From: JAGWBD01 sp965220615
Lineage (GTDB): Bacteria; Chloroflexota; Anaerolineae; Aggregatilineales; Phototrophicaceae
Assembly: GCA_965220615.1 (NCBI GenBank)
Contig: CBDCQL010000002.1
Coordinates: forward strand, 930,001 to 994,000
Length of the DNA: 64,000 bases
Direction: 5' to 3'
A model generated the notes under the pieces. The model was not told the DNA's origin and ran no database searches. It was given only the letters and a program-made list of their open reading frames with translations. The translations under genes were made by a program, and so were the position numbers. Below are positions 1-9,241 of this stretch, in pieces. The first letter of the stretch is position 1. Each line of letters opens with the position of its first letter.

Positions 1-138
1 GGCCCCGCACTGACTGGTGTCACATCCGATTTTGGTGCCCGTCAGCCCCAGTTCGTCACGAAGATAATTGACGAGCAGGGTGCGGGCCTCCACATCACTT
101 TCTCTTGTGCAACCGTTCACATTAACGCTGATTTTCAT
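1..138 (-). CDS. [2Fe-2S] small subunit of a molybdenum hydroxylase (3' part cut off)
   Basis: Only the first 46 codons are in the window. They translate to a protein starting MKISVNVNGC and reaching the plant-ferredoxin-type cluster motif C-D-T-S-Q-C-G-A at the window edge (CxxxxCGxC in the family). The segment TLLVNYLRDELGLTGTK is typical of CoxS/XdhC-type iron-sulfur subunits that pass electrons from the molybdenum site to FAD. GGAGGA sits a few bases before the ATG. The gene follows the CoxG-like gene by 80 bases on the same strand. The matching large subunit starts at 898 in the opposite direction. The FAD subunit is not in the window and may lie further left. Confidence 0.88.
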   Translation of the reverse strand, partial: MKISVNVNGCTRESDVEARTLLVNYLRDELGLTGTKIGCDTSQCGA

Positions 139-218
139 GGCTCCTCCGAATAGCAGAAGTATCCAGTCAAAACAGGGACATTTGCGTCAAAGGCAATGCT
201 CCTCGTATGTATTCGGGT

Positions 219-671
219 TCATGCGGCCGCCTGGATCTGGCGGGCGAGATTGCCAAAAAAACGTTTGCTCATCATATTGGCCGCCGCCTTGATCAGGCGT
301 TGCCCAACTCGCGCCAGCTTCCCCGAGATGTTGGCTTCTGCATCCCACTGGAGAACTGTGCCGCCACCATCCCTGTCCTCCAGCTGCATCACGACGTTGC
401 CGCTGATTATGCTGCCCTGGCCTTCGCCGCTCACGGTCAGGCGGTAGCTGACGGGCGCCTGAATCTCGCTCATGCGCACCTGGCCGCTGAATCGACCGCT
501 TACGGCGGCCATGCTGACCTTTGCGATCGCCCGCCAGGCGTATTCCTCGCCTTCCAGAGGGACAAACTCTTCCACGCCAGGGATCGCGCTGGAGATGGCG
601 TCCGGGTCCATCAGGGTTGACCAGACCTGCTCGCGCTTTTCCCGGAAAAGGTAGGTTCCTTCCAGCTTCAT
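219..671 (-). CDS. CoxG-like SRPBCC protein
   Basis: This 150-residue protein starts MKLEGTYLFREKREQVW and keeps the family pattern: DPDAISSAIPGVEEF near residue 25, a central beta-rich stretch, and a C-terminal helix. It belongs to the CO dehydrogenase subunit G family (SRPBCC/START fold). In carboxydotrophs CoxG takes part in maturation or membrane attachment of the hydroxylase. Homologs accompany many non-CO molybdenum hydroxylases, so the name does not imply CO oxidation. AGGAAAG precedes the ATG. It lies directly upstream of the 2Fe-2S subunit gene and is driven by a good promoter at 707-735. Confidence 0.88.
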   Translation of the reverse strand: MKLEGTYLFREKREQVWSTLMDPDAISSAIPGVEEFVPLEGEEYAWRAIAKVSMAAVSGRFSGQVRMSEIQAPVSYRLTVSGEGQGSIISGNVVMQLEDRDGGGTVLQWDAEANISGKLARVGQRLIKAAANMMSKRFFGNLARQIQAAA

Positions 672-706
672 GCACTTTCCTGTCTACAGGATTGCAGTTA
701 AGCGAA

Positions 707-735
707 AGTATAAATCGCTTTGACATGCGCTGCAA
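707..735 (-). promoter_or_regulatory. Promoter for the coxG-like / 2Fe-2S operon
   Basis: On the minus strand TTGCAG (735-730) is followed after exactly 17 bases by TATACT (712-707). Transcription would begin near 700, about 30 bases before the coxG-like start. The 226-base gap between the divergent genes also carries a weaker rightward candidate at 829-856. Confidence 0.6.
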
Positions 736-828
736 AGAAAAGTTGCCCGGCAGTCAACCGGAGCAGTAATCCCTTGTAAATCTTGCCTTTTCGGCCGCCT
801 GACCCGAGGCCAAACGAGCGACCGTTCA

Positions 829-856
829 TGACAAAGCGGCCCGTACCCGTTATACT
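829..856 (+). promoter_or_regulatory. Candidate promoter for the molybdenum hydroxylase large-subunit operon
   Basis: TGACAA (829-834), 16-base spacer, then TATACT (851-856), about 40 bases before the ATG at 898. The -10 box is good but the -35 box is a partial match. It faces away from the coxG-like promoter, so the gap 672-897 is a shared control region. Confidence 0.4.
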
Positions 857-897
857 TCCAGCGTTGGACAGTATTCCACTTGATTTGGAGACCCGGC

Positions 898-3180
898 ATG
901 AGCGAATTTGCTGCGATTGGACAACCAAAACCGATCATTGATGGCAAGGCCAAGGTCACGGGAAGCGCGCGTTATTTGCCGGACATCAACCTTCCGGGCA
1001 CGCTGCATGCCCGCCTGGTTCCCTCAACCTACGCCCACGCCAACGTCCTCGGCGTAGACGACACTGCTGCCCTGAAAGTCCCGGGCGTCGCGGCCGTCCT
1101 GACACATGAAGACCTGCCGGACCTTGCTCCGGCCTCGCGCAATCGCCTCCTGCTGGCGCGCGGCAGGGTCATATTCGTGGGTCAACCCGTGGCCCTGGTG
1201 CTCGCGGACAGTGAGACCGCCGCGGCGGACGGCGCAGACCAGGTGGTCGTCGATTACGATCCCTTGCCTGCCGCCATGAGTTTCGCCGAGGCCGTGGCCG
1301 ATGACGCGCCGCTGGTCTGGCCGGATGGCATTCCGAAGGGCGCGGACGACGCGGGCGAGCACGGGGCCGGGGCCGGCGGCGGCGATGAAGAGGAAGAGGA
1401 TGACACGCCGAGCAACCTCGCTGCGGAAAACACGACGTCGCGCGGCGACCTGGCCGCCGGATTCGCCGAGGCTGATCTCATCTTGGAGCGCACCTACACT
1501 TCCCCGATGGTTCACCAGAGTTCGATTGAGACGCACGGCGTCCTGGCCCAGCCGGACCCGCTGACGGGCGGCATGAACGTGTGGACCAGCACGCAAGACC
1601 CCTTCGGATGTCGCAGCACCGTCGCCGACGTCCTGGGCGTGACTGAATCGATTGTCAAAGTGAAGGGCGCCGTCGTCGGTGGAGGGTTCGGTGCCAAATT
1701 TACGGTCTACGAGCCCCTGGTGGTTCTCGCCGCCCAGGCAGTCAACCGTCCTGTAAAGCTGGCGCTGACCCGCAGTGAGGAGATCGCCGCAACGACGCCG
1801 GCGCCGCCGCTGGAAGTGAAACTGAAACTGGGCGCCCGCAAGGACGGCACGCTGACGGCGCTGCAGACGGACGTCACCATGGATGCCGGTTGCTACCCGA
1901 TGAATCTTGCGAGTTTCGTGGGCTACCAGGTGGGCAACTATTATCCCGTACCCAATCTGGAGATCCGGGTGCGCGAGGCTCTGAGCTTCAAACCATCTGC
2001 CGGCGCCTATCGCGCGCCCGGTGCACCGACCGCGTTCTTCGTCATTGACACAGCCATTGACGAATTGGCGGAAAAACTTGGGTTGGATTCGGTCGAAATG
2101 CGCATCATGAACGCTGCGAAGGAAGGCGATTTGCAGGCGGATGGCAGTCCATGGCCCGACCAGGGCATACGAGCAACGTTGGAGGCCGTCAGGGCCCACC
2201 CGGTATGGCAGAACCGTGAACAGAGTCGTGCGGAAGGCCGCGGTGTCGGCATTGCTCTCGGTGGCTGGATGGGCGGGACTTCCGCCGCGGCCGCTGTCTG
2301 CGGCGTCAACCGCGACGGCATGATACAGATCAACTCCGGCGCGATGGATATCAGCGGCGTGGCAACAAGCTTTAACCTGATCGCCGCCGAGGCCTTTGGC
2401 GTTTCACCGGACAAGGTCATCATTCTCGATGCTGATACGGAGACATCGACCTATTCCGCCGGCTCGGGCGGTAGCAAGACGCTCTACAGCAACGGTCTGG
2501 CGGTGCGCGAAGCCGCGGAGGACGCCCGCCGCCAGGTGTTGGCCATCGCCGCCGATGAGTTTGAGGCGGACCCCGAGGATCTCGAAATCGTCGATGGTCA
2601 AGTGCGGGTCAAGGGCACACCCACCCGCACTATTCCGGTTGGGGATATCGTCGAAAAGGGACAGGGCTTTGGCGCCAATCACGCTCCGGTGCTTGGTCAG
2701 GGCCGCACCACCGTGACGGACCAGTCGCCAGCCTTCAGTGTGCAACTGGTGGAAGTCGACGTCGACCGCGAGACCGGCGAGGTGCAGGTGCTGAAGCACG
2801 TGATTGCCCAGGATGCCGGCCGCGCCATCAATCCCCTGGCCGTCGAAGGCCAGATGGTGGGCGGCGCCGTCCAGGGTCTCGGCTGGGCGCTTTATGAGGA
2901 AATGGCCTACGACGAGGACGGCCAGTTGCTCTCCGGTTCCTGGATGGACTACACCATGCCGGACTCCATGCAAACAGCGCCCGAGATGGAGGCCATCATC
3001 GTCGAGGTGCCGTCGGAGCACGGCCCCTTTGGCGCGCGTGGGGTAGGGGAGCCGCCCGTGGTCCCCACGCCCGCGGCCGTGGCCAATGCCATAGCCCACA
3101 GCACCGGCCTGCGCCTTACAGACCTGCCGATGACGGCGCCGCGCGTGTTGCAGGCCCTTCGTTCGCAGAACGGAGGTTAA
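898..3180 (+). CDS. Xanthine dehydrogenase-family molybdopterin-binding large subunit
   Basis: This 760-residue protein starts MSEFAAIGQPKP; ATG 898 is preferred over an upstream TTG because GGAG lies just before it. Family landmarks are GKAKVTGSARYLPD at the N-terminus, the molybdopterin loop GGGFGAKF near residue 261, AYRAPGAP near 370, and GARGVGEPP near 715, which holds the catalytic Glu. It should hydroxylate a small heterocycle or aldehyde together with a 2Fe-2S and a FAD subunit. The active-site loop AYRAPG is not the AYRCSFR loop of true aerobic CO dehydrogenase, so CO is an unlikely substrate. An acidic, Gly/Glu/Asp-rich insertion sits around residues 149-176. Three genes follow closely on the same strand. 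Confidence 0.93.
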   Translation: MSEFAAIGQPKPIIDGKAKVTGSARYLPDINLPGTLHARLVPSTYAHANVLGVDDTAALKVPGVAAVLTHEDLPDLAPASRNRLLLARGRVIFVGQPVALVLADSETAAADGADQVVVDYDPLPAAMSFAEAVADDAPLVWPDGIPKGADDAGEHGAGAGGGDEEEEDDTPSNLAAENTTSRGDLAAGFAEADLILERTYTSPMVHQSSIETHGVLAQPDPLTGGMNVWTSTQDPFGCRSTVADVLGVTESIVKVKGAVVGGGFGAKFTVYEPLVVLAAQAVNRPVKLALTRSEEIAATTPAPPLEVKLKLGARKDGTLTALQTDVTMDAGCYPMNLASFVGYQVGNYYPVPNLEIRVREALSFKPSAGAYRAPGAPTAFFVIDTAIDELAEKLGLDSVEMRIMNAAKEGDLQADGSPWPDQGIRATLEAVRAHPVWQNREQSRAEGRGVGIALGGWMGGTSAAAAVCGVNRDGMIQINSGAMDISGVATSFNLIAAEAFGVSPDKVIILDADTETSTYSAGSGGSKTLYSNGLAVREAAEDARRQVLAIAADEFEADPEDLEIVDGQVRVKGTPTRTIPVGDIVEKGQGFGANHAPVLGQGRTTVTDQSPAFSVQLVEVDVDRETGEVQVLKHVIAQDAGRAINPLAVEGQMVGGAVQGLGWALYEEMAYDEDGQLLSGSWMDYTMPDSMQTAPEMEAIIVEVPSEHGPFGARGVGEPPVVPTPAAVANAIAHSTGLRLTDLPMTAPRVLQALRSQNGG

Positions 3181-3208
3181 TTGTTCGGGCACCTCACGGG
3201 CGGCTGAA

Positions 3209-4663
3209 GTGGTAGACAGCCATCTGGCGAAGTTGCGGGGCGGGCAGCGAGCGGATGACGAACTCGCGCTCGCCCTGCAGTTTGCGCCCGTGCTGCGCAT
3301 GGATGCACGGGAACCCTTTCTGCCCCTCGCCCTTGGGTACACCGTTTTCCGGGAAGATCGCGACTCACCCTCTTTCCCGCGTCACATTCAATTGACTCCC
3401 GCCTGCAAGTTCGCCATTGAGTACGCGATCTGGTGGGACTGGGACATTGAACATCTCTACGAACTTGAGCACGTCTGGGTCTATGTCGGCCAGGACGAAA
3501 GGGTCGTGGATGCCGAGGCCAGTTGGCACGGCGAGTGGCATTCCATGCGCTCGCCGGATGGCAGTTTGCCCACCCTGGATGGCCGCGTTTCACCCTGCTC
3601 AGAACCAGGCAAACACGCCTTTGCGCCCGATCCCGCGCCATTGCTGAAACAGAAGGCAAAGACCGGCCTGTCCTGCGGTCCACGCGCCGGGACCAGTGGC
3701 GTGCACGTTACGCCCCTCTTTGCCGGGCGCATTGCGGAACGCAACGTCATCAACAACCAGCTGGTCTGGACCTGGCTGGAACGCAAGCGCTTTGAGCCCG
3801 CCTGGAATTTCTCGCAACTCGTCGACCTGCGGGACTGCATCGCCGTGCCCTGGCCCGCGCTGGAAGCCTGGATTCCTGAGCGCGTCAAGCATCTGGTGGC
3901 AGAACTGGAAACCGGCATCGCGCCACGCGAACGTCGTGTTTTGCGCATCGCCCATCGCGGCGCTTCAGCGCTGGCACAGGAGAACTCCACCAGCGCCTTT
4001 CGCGTCGCTGTCGAGCGGGGCGCGGACATGGTGGAAGTGGACCTGCGCTTCACGGCGGACAAGATTCCGGTCGCCGCCCATGACGCCGACCTGCAACGCG
4101 TCTACGGCGTGGCGGGCAACGTGGCCGATTGCAGCCTGGAAGAGCTGCGTCGCCTGACCGAGGGCAGGGGAGAGCCGCTACTGACTCTGGAGCAGGTCAT
4201 ACAGGCCTGCCGGCAATTGATGCTCGGTCTGTATCTGGACGTCAAGGACGTGGACGATCAGTCCGCTGGTATGGCAGCCGTTGAATTGCTGCGGCGGAAT
4301 GGCATGCTGCCGGTGACCGTCTTTGGCTCCTTTCGCGCGGACTGGATGGCCGATCTGAAGGCATTTTGCCCTGACGCCATGACCTCCGTTTTGTTCGCCT
4401 CGCGTCATGTGGAACCCGTCCAACTGGCCCGCTCTCTCAACGCAGATTTCGTGCACCCCTGCTGGGAGCGTTTTGACCGACCTCAGGACTGGCTCACGCC
4501 GGACTGGCTGGCAGCCGTGCGCGAAGCTGGCCTTGGCGTCATGATCTGGCACGAGGAGCGCCCGGATGTAATCCGGGACCTGTATGAGCTGGGCATCTAC
4601 GGCATTTGTGCCGATGACCCCCAACTTCTGCTGCCGCCGCAGAGCGCGGACGGCTCCCAATGA
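3209..4663 (+). CDS. Two-domain protein: unknown N-terminal domain fused to glycerophosphodiester phosphodiesterase
   Basis: The 484-residue product begins at a GTG with a weak ribosome site. Residues 245-480 form a GDPD TIM barrel: IAHRGAS (catalytic His), ENSTSAF, MVEVDLRF with the metal-binding Glu and Asp, then AAHDADL with the second His. This domain normally splits glycerophosphodiesters into glycerol-3-phosphate and an alcohol. Residues 1-240 are a separate domain rich in Trp and acidic residues (IWWDWDIEHLYELEHVWVYV), for which I cannot name a function. No signal peptide is seen, so it is probably cytoplasmic. Its stop overlaps the next start (ATGA), indicating coupled translation with the amidase. 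Confidence 0.8.
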   Translation: MVDSHLAKLRGGQRADDELALALQFAPVLRMDAREPFLPLALGYTVFREDRDSPSFPRHIQLTPACKFAIEYAIWWDWDIEHLYELEHVWVYVGQDERVVDAEASWHGEWHSMRSPDGSLPTLDGRVSPCSEPGKHAFAPDPAPLLKQKAKTGLSCGPRAGTSGVHVTPLFAGRIAERNVINNQLVWTWLERKRFEPAWNFSQLVDLRDCIAVPWPALEAWIPERVKHLVAELETGIAPRERRVLRIAHRGASALAQENSTSAFRVAVERGADMVEVDLRFTADKIPVAAHDADLQRVYGVAGNVADCSLEELRRLTEGRGEPLLTLEQVIQACRQLMLGLYLDVKDVDDQSAGMAAVELLRRNGMLPVTVFGSFRADWMADLKAFCPDAMTSVLFASRHVEPVQLARSLNADFVHPCWERFDRPQDWLTPDWLAAVREAGLGVMIWHEERPDVIRDLYELGIYGICADDPQLLLPPQSADGSQ

Positions 4664-6297
4664 ACGAGGATGCAAAACCGACCTGCGAGCAGATTGCCGC
4701 CGCCGGACGTCTGATCGGCCTCGATTTTACAGAGGACGAATGCAGCCTGATGGCGCAGCGTCTTGGCAAAAGGGCCGACGACTTCGAGAGGTTGCGCGAA
4801 GGGCCCTTTTCGCGCCTGGCCAACCATGATGCACCGTCACTGTATTTTGCTCCACAGTTGCCTGGCAAGGGGTCTGTGCCCGCCATGGAGCGTCACTACC
4901 CTTTGGCGGAAGCGCCCGAGCCGCAGCGTCCGGACGATCTGGAGGAACTGGCCTTCTGGCCGGTTTCGCAACTTTCCCGTCTGCTAGGGCAGCGTCAGGT
5001 CAGTTCGCTTGAACTGACGGAAATGTATCTGGCCCGCCTGAGTCGTTTCGGCCCGCAACTCGAATGCGTGGTCACTGTCACCGAAGATCTGGCGCTGAAG
5101 CAGGCGCGCCGCGCCGACGAGGAGCTGGCGCGCGGCGTTTATCGTAGCCCTTTGCAGGGCATCCCCTGGGGTGCCAAGGACCTGCTGGCCACCAAGGGCT
5201 ATCGGACCACCTGGGGCGCGACGCCCTGGCGCGACCAGATGCTGGATGTCGACGCCACCGTCGTTCAGCGCCTGGAGGAGGCCGGCGCGGTGCTGATCGC
5301 CAAGCTGACCCTGGGCGCGCTGGCCAATGGCGACGTCTGGTACGGCGGTACGACCCGCAACCCCTGGAATATGGAAGAGGGGTCCAGCGGGTCTTCGGCG
5401 GGCTCGGCCAGCGCGACCGTCGCCGGGCTGGTCGGCTTTTCGATAGGCAGCGAGACGCTGGGCTCGATAGTGTCTCCCTCGGCGCGCTGTGGCGCGACAG
5501 GGCTGCGCCCGACCTTCGGGCGGATCAGTCGCCATGGCGCCATGACTCTCAGCTGGACGATGGACAAGCTGGGGCCAATTTGCAGGACGGTGGAAGACTG
5601 CGCTCTGGTGCTCGGAGCGATCTACGGCCCGGATGGAAAAGACCTTACCGTGAGTGACAGTCCCTTCGCCTGGCAGCCTCAGAGTGAAATGGGTGGAACC
5701 CGCATCGGTTACGTGACGTCGGCTTTTGCGCCCGATGGCGCTGACGACGACGATGAGCAGGAAAGGGAAAACAACGTCAACGCATTGGCGACATTGCGTT
5801 CACTGGGCGCAGATCTGCGCGCGGTGCATTTTCCGGAGGATGACCTGGACGCCGCCAACATGGTCCTGCTGGCTGAAACCGCCGCGGCATTCGATGAGAT
5901 GACCCGGCATAATCTGGATGATCAACTGGTGCGTCAGGTTGAATCTGCCTGGCCCAACCAGTTGCGCTCGGCGCGCTTCATTCCGGCAGTCGAATACATC
6001 CAGGCCAACCGTTTTCGCATGCATCTGATGCAACAAATGGACGACCTGATGGAAGACATAGATTTGCTGGTAACGCCCTGTTTCGCCGGCAAGGTCTTGC
6101 CCGTAACCAATCTGACGGGTCATCCGGCGTTGGCGCTGCCGAATGGCTTCAGGGCCAATGGTACGCCGACAAGCATCAGCTTCATTGGAAAGCTGAACCA
6201 GGAGGCCGAATTACTTGCTGCCGCCCGGGTGTACCAGCAAGCGACCGGCTTTCATCGGCAACGCCCACCGCAATTCACGGGAAGCAAGAGTGGCTGA
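4660..6297 (+). CDS. Amidase signature-family hydrolase
   Basis: A 545-residue protein carrying the amidase signature triad. The catalytic Lys is in GAKDLL near residue 172. The Gly/Ser-rich loop GSSGSSAGSASA lies near 241-252 with the cis-Ser, and the nucleophile Ser is in GSETLGSIVSPS near 270. It hydrolyses a C-N amide bond. The roughly 100-residue N-terminal extension before the core resembles the helical leader seen in many Asp/Glu-tRNA-amidotransferase-like amidases of unknown substrate. No gatB or gatC is nearby, so it is not called GatA. Start overlaps the preceding stop (ATGA) and its end overlaps the SDR start by 8 bases. Confidence 0.88.
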   Translation: MNEDAKPTCEQIAAAGRLIGLDFTEDECSLMAQRLGKRADDFERLREGPFSRLANHDAPSLYFAPQLPGKGSVPAMERHYPLAEAPEPQRPDDLEELAFWPVSQLSRLLGQRQVSSLELTEMYLARLSRFGPQLECVVTVTEDLALKQARRADEELARGVYRSPLQGIPWGAKDLLATKGYRTTWGATPWRDQMLDVDATVVQRLEEAGAVLIAKLTLGALANGDVWYGGTTRNPWNMEEGSSGSSAGSASATVAGLVGFSIGSETLGSIVSPSARCGATGLRPTFGRISRHGAMTLSWTMDKLGPICRTVEDCALVLGAIYGPDGKDLTVSDSPFAWQPQSEMGGTRIGYVTSAFAPDGADDDDEQERENNVNALATLRSLGADLRAVHFPEDDLDAANMVLLAETAAAFDEMTRHNLDDQLVRQVESAWPNQLRSARFIPAVEYIQANRFRMHLMQQMDDLMEDIDLLVTPCFAGKVLPVTNLTGHPALALPNGFRANGTPTSISFIGKLNQEAELLAAARVYQQATGFHRQRPPQFTGSKSG

Positions 6298-7018
6298 TCG
6301 TCGCTTTGCCGGTCAGGTGGCGTTGGTTACGGGTGGCGCCAGCGGCATTGGCGCGGGCATCGCCAGTCGTCTGGAGAGGGAAGGCGCCATCGTGACGGTC
6401 GGCGATGTCAATCCTCCCGCTCAACCGGATGGCCCGAGGTCGGTGAAGGTGGACGTGCGGGACGAGGAGTCGGTCGGTCGGGGCGTGGCCGCAATGGTCG
6501 CCAGGCACGGCAGGCTGGACATATTGGTCAATTGCGCCGGTATCGCCGGTCCCACCAGCGTCAACATCACGGACTACTACGCTGAGGATTTCGATCAGGT
6601 ACTGGCGGTAAATTTGCGTGGGTGCTTTCTGACGACGAAGGTTGCCATAGGGGCCATGTTGCCTCGCGGATACGGGCGGATCCTGCATCTGGTATCGATC
6701 GCTGGCAAGGAAGGCAATCCGGGCATGGTCGGCTACTCTGCCTCCAAGGCGGGAATGACCGGGCTGATCAAGGGTGTCGGCAAGGAGTTCGCGACCAGCG
6801 GCATCACTGTGAACGGGCTGGCTCCTGCGGTCATTCAGACGCCCATGATCGCCGACGTGACGCCGGAGATGCTTGCCTACATGGAAAGCAAAATCCCCAT
6901 GGGTCGCCTGGGCACGATCGAGGAAGTGGCGTCGCTGGCCTGCTGGATCGTGTCGCCCGAGGCCAGTTTCAATACCGGTTGCATCTTTGATCTCACCGGT
7001 GGCCGCGCCACCTGGTAG
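6290..7018 (+). CDS. Short-chain dehydrogenase/reductase (SDR, FabG-like)
   Basis: The start is set at GTG 6290, which reads VADRRFAGQVALVTGG; an upstream start would run 75 bases into the amidase gene. The 242-residue protein has the classical SDR order: TGGASGIG cofactor loop near residue 13, NCAGI near 81, Ser in LVSIAG, and YSASK near 148 with catalytic Tyr and Lys. It is an NAD(P)-dependent oxidoreductase for an alcohol/ketone pair. The substrate cannot be told from sequence. As last gene of the hydroxylase-phosphodiesterase-amidase set it may act on a product of those enzymes (inference). Confidence 0.9.
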   Translation: MADRRFAGQVALVTGGASGIGAGIASRLEREGAIVTVGDVNPPAQPDGPRSVKVDVRDEESVGRGVAAMVARHGRLDILVNCAGIAGPTSVNITDYYAEDFDQVLAVNLRGCFLTTKVAIGAMLPRGYGRILHLVSIAGKEGNPGMVGYSASKAGMTGLIKGVGKEFATSGITVNGLAPAVIQTPMIADVTPEMLAYMESKIPMGRLGTIEEVASLACWIVSPEASFNTGCIFDLTGGRATW

Positions 7019-7022
7019 CAAA

Positions 7023-7049
7023 GACGGCGCCCGCCTGGCGGACGCCGTC
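7023..7049. terminator. Strong stem-loop between convergent genes
   Basis: GACGGCG (7023-7029) pairs perfectly with CGCCGTC (7043-7049), and the interior CCGCC/GGCGG can extend the stem. It lies between the SDR stop and the end of the convergent membrane-protein gene. Neither side has a long T run, so efficient intrinsic termination is uncertain. Confidence 0.4.
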
Positions 7050-7073
7050 CTCCTGAACTGATCAATGCCCGGA

Positions 7074-7481
7074 TCAGGCTTCCTTGCTACCGCCCGTCGC
7101 TTCGGCAAGCCAGGCGAGTGTAACGCCGGAAATGATGTGGGCGTAGAATTGTGCGCCTGAAAGATCCAGCGCAAGCACGGCGCCTCCGGTGATCGCGGGT
7201 ACGATGATGTTGGGAGAAATGATCCACCAAATGATGCCATAGACCAGTCCGACGACCATGGTCTGCCAACCACCCGTGGCCATGCCTTCAACCCAACCGG
7301 TATAGATACCGCCGTAAATGGCGCTGCCAATCAGAAACAAAATGAAGCCAATTATCGCTGCGCTTCCCTCTCCAAGAATCCCGGCGATCATGGAGATCTC
7401 TCCAGATCCCATAAAGGCGAGGTACAGGAAACTGGCGATGATGCCGAGCATCCCTCCCCTGTGTAGTTTGTCCATCTCCAT
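7074..7481 (-). CDS. Small integral membrane protein of unknown function
   Basis: The 135-residue product has about four hydrophobic spans (near residues 10-32, 39-60, 74-92 and 96-120) with very short loops and few charges. It begins MEMDKLHRGGMLGIIASF and ends in a short hydrophilic tail, TGGSKEA. GAGAGGGGA precedes the start, and a promoter lies at 7529-7557, so it is probably a real, singly transcribed gene. I do not recognise the family with confidence. Size and topology fit small uncharacterised channel-like or stress membrane proteins. Confidence 0.7.
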   Translation of the reverse strand: MEMDKLHRGGMLGIIASFLYLAFMGSGEISMIAGILGEGSAAIIGFILFLIGSAIYGGIYTGWVEGMATGGWQTMVVGLVYGIIWWIISPNIIVPAITGGAVLALDLSGAQFYAHIISGVTLAWLAEATGGSKEA

Positions 7482-7528
7482 CAGAATCCCCTCTCAACTC
7501 CTCCTGTCTGTCGGTTTGCCGCGACCCA

Positions 7529-7557
7529 AGCATACTCTGTTTTGCTTAGTGTGGCAA
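7529..7557 (-). promoter_or_regulatory. Promoter for the small membrane protein gene
   Basis: TTGCCA (7557-7552), 17-base spacer, TATGCT (7534-7529) on the minus strand, about 48 bases before the start at 7481. The rest of the gap 7482-7770 shows no other gene. Confidence 0.5.
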
Positions 7558-7770
7558 AGTAACTGTTTCACAGTCCCCTTACAGCGATTGATTGGCATCA
7601 CCAATGCCGTCAAATGTCGTGTTCCACTGTAACTGGCACAACAGATGTCTCCTTCCATCGGACGCGAAATCCTCGCCAGGGACCTCATGTATCCAGGCAA
7701 ACGCAGTCTGTTGAATCGCCAGCGGCTGCGTTATTCTCTTGCAGACTGGCGGGCCCAAAATGGAGATGGA

Positions 7771-9222
<1,452 letters not shown>

Positions 9223-9241
9223 GCCAAAAGCCGGCAGCGTC

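Noticed and set aside
1024..2199. Long minus-strand reading frame of 391 codons inside the large-subunit gene
   Set aside because: It is antisense to a protein with clear molybdopterin motifs, has no ribosome site, and its composition is that of GC-rich third-position shadow frames.
898..3180. Calling the locus aerobic CO dehydrogenase (coxL)
   Set aside because: The active-site loop is AYRAPG, not AYRCSFR, so the CO-oxidising form is not supported even though a CoxG-like gene is present.
4660..6297. GatA subunit of the Asp/Glu-tRNA amidotransferase
   Set aside because: No gatB or gatC nearby and a long unrelated N-terminal part; a general amidase is safer.
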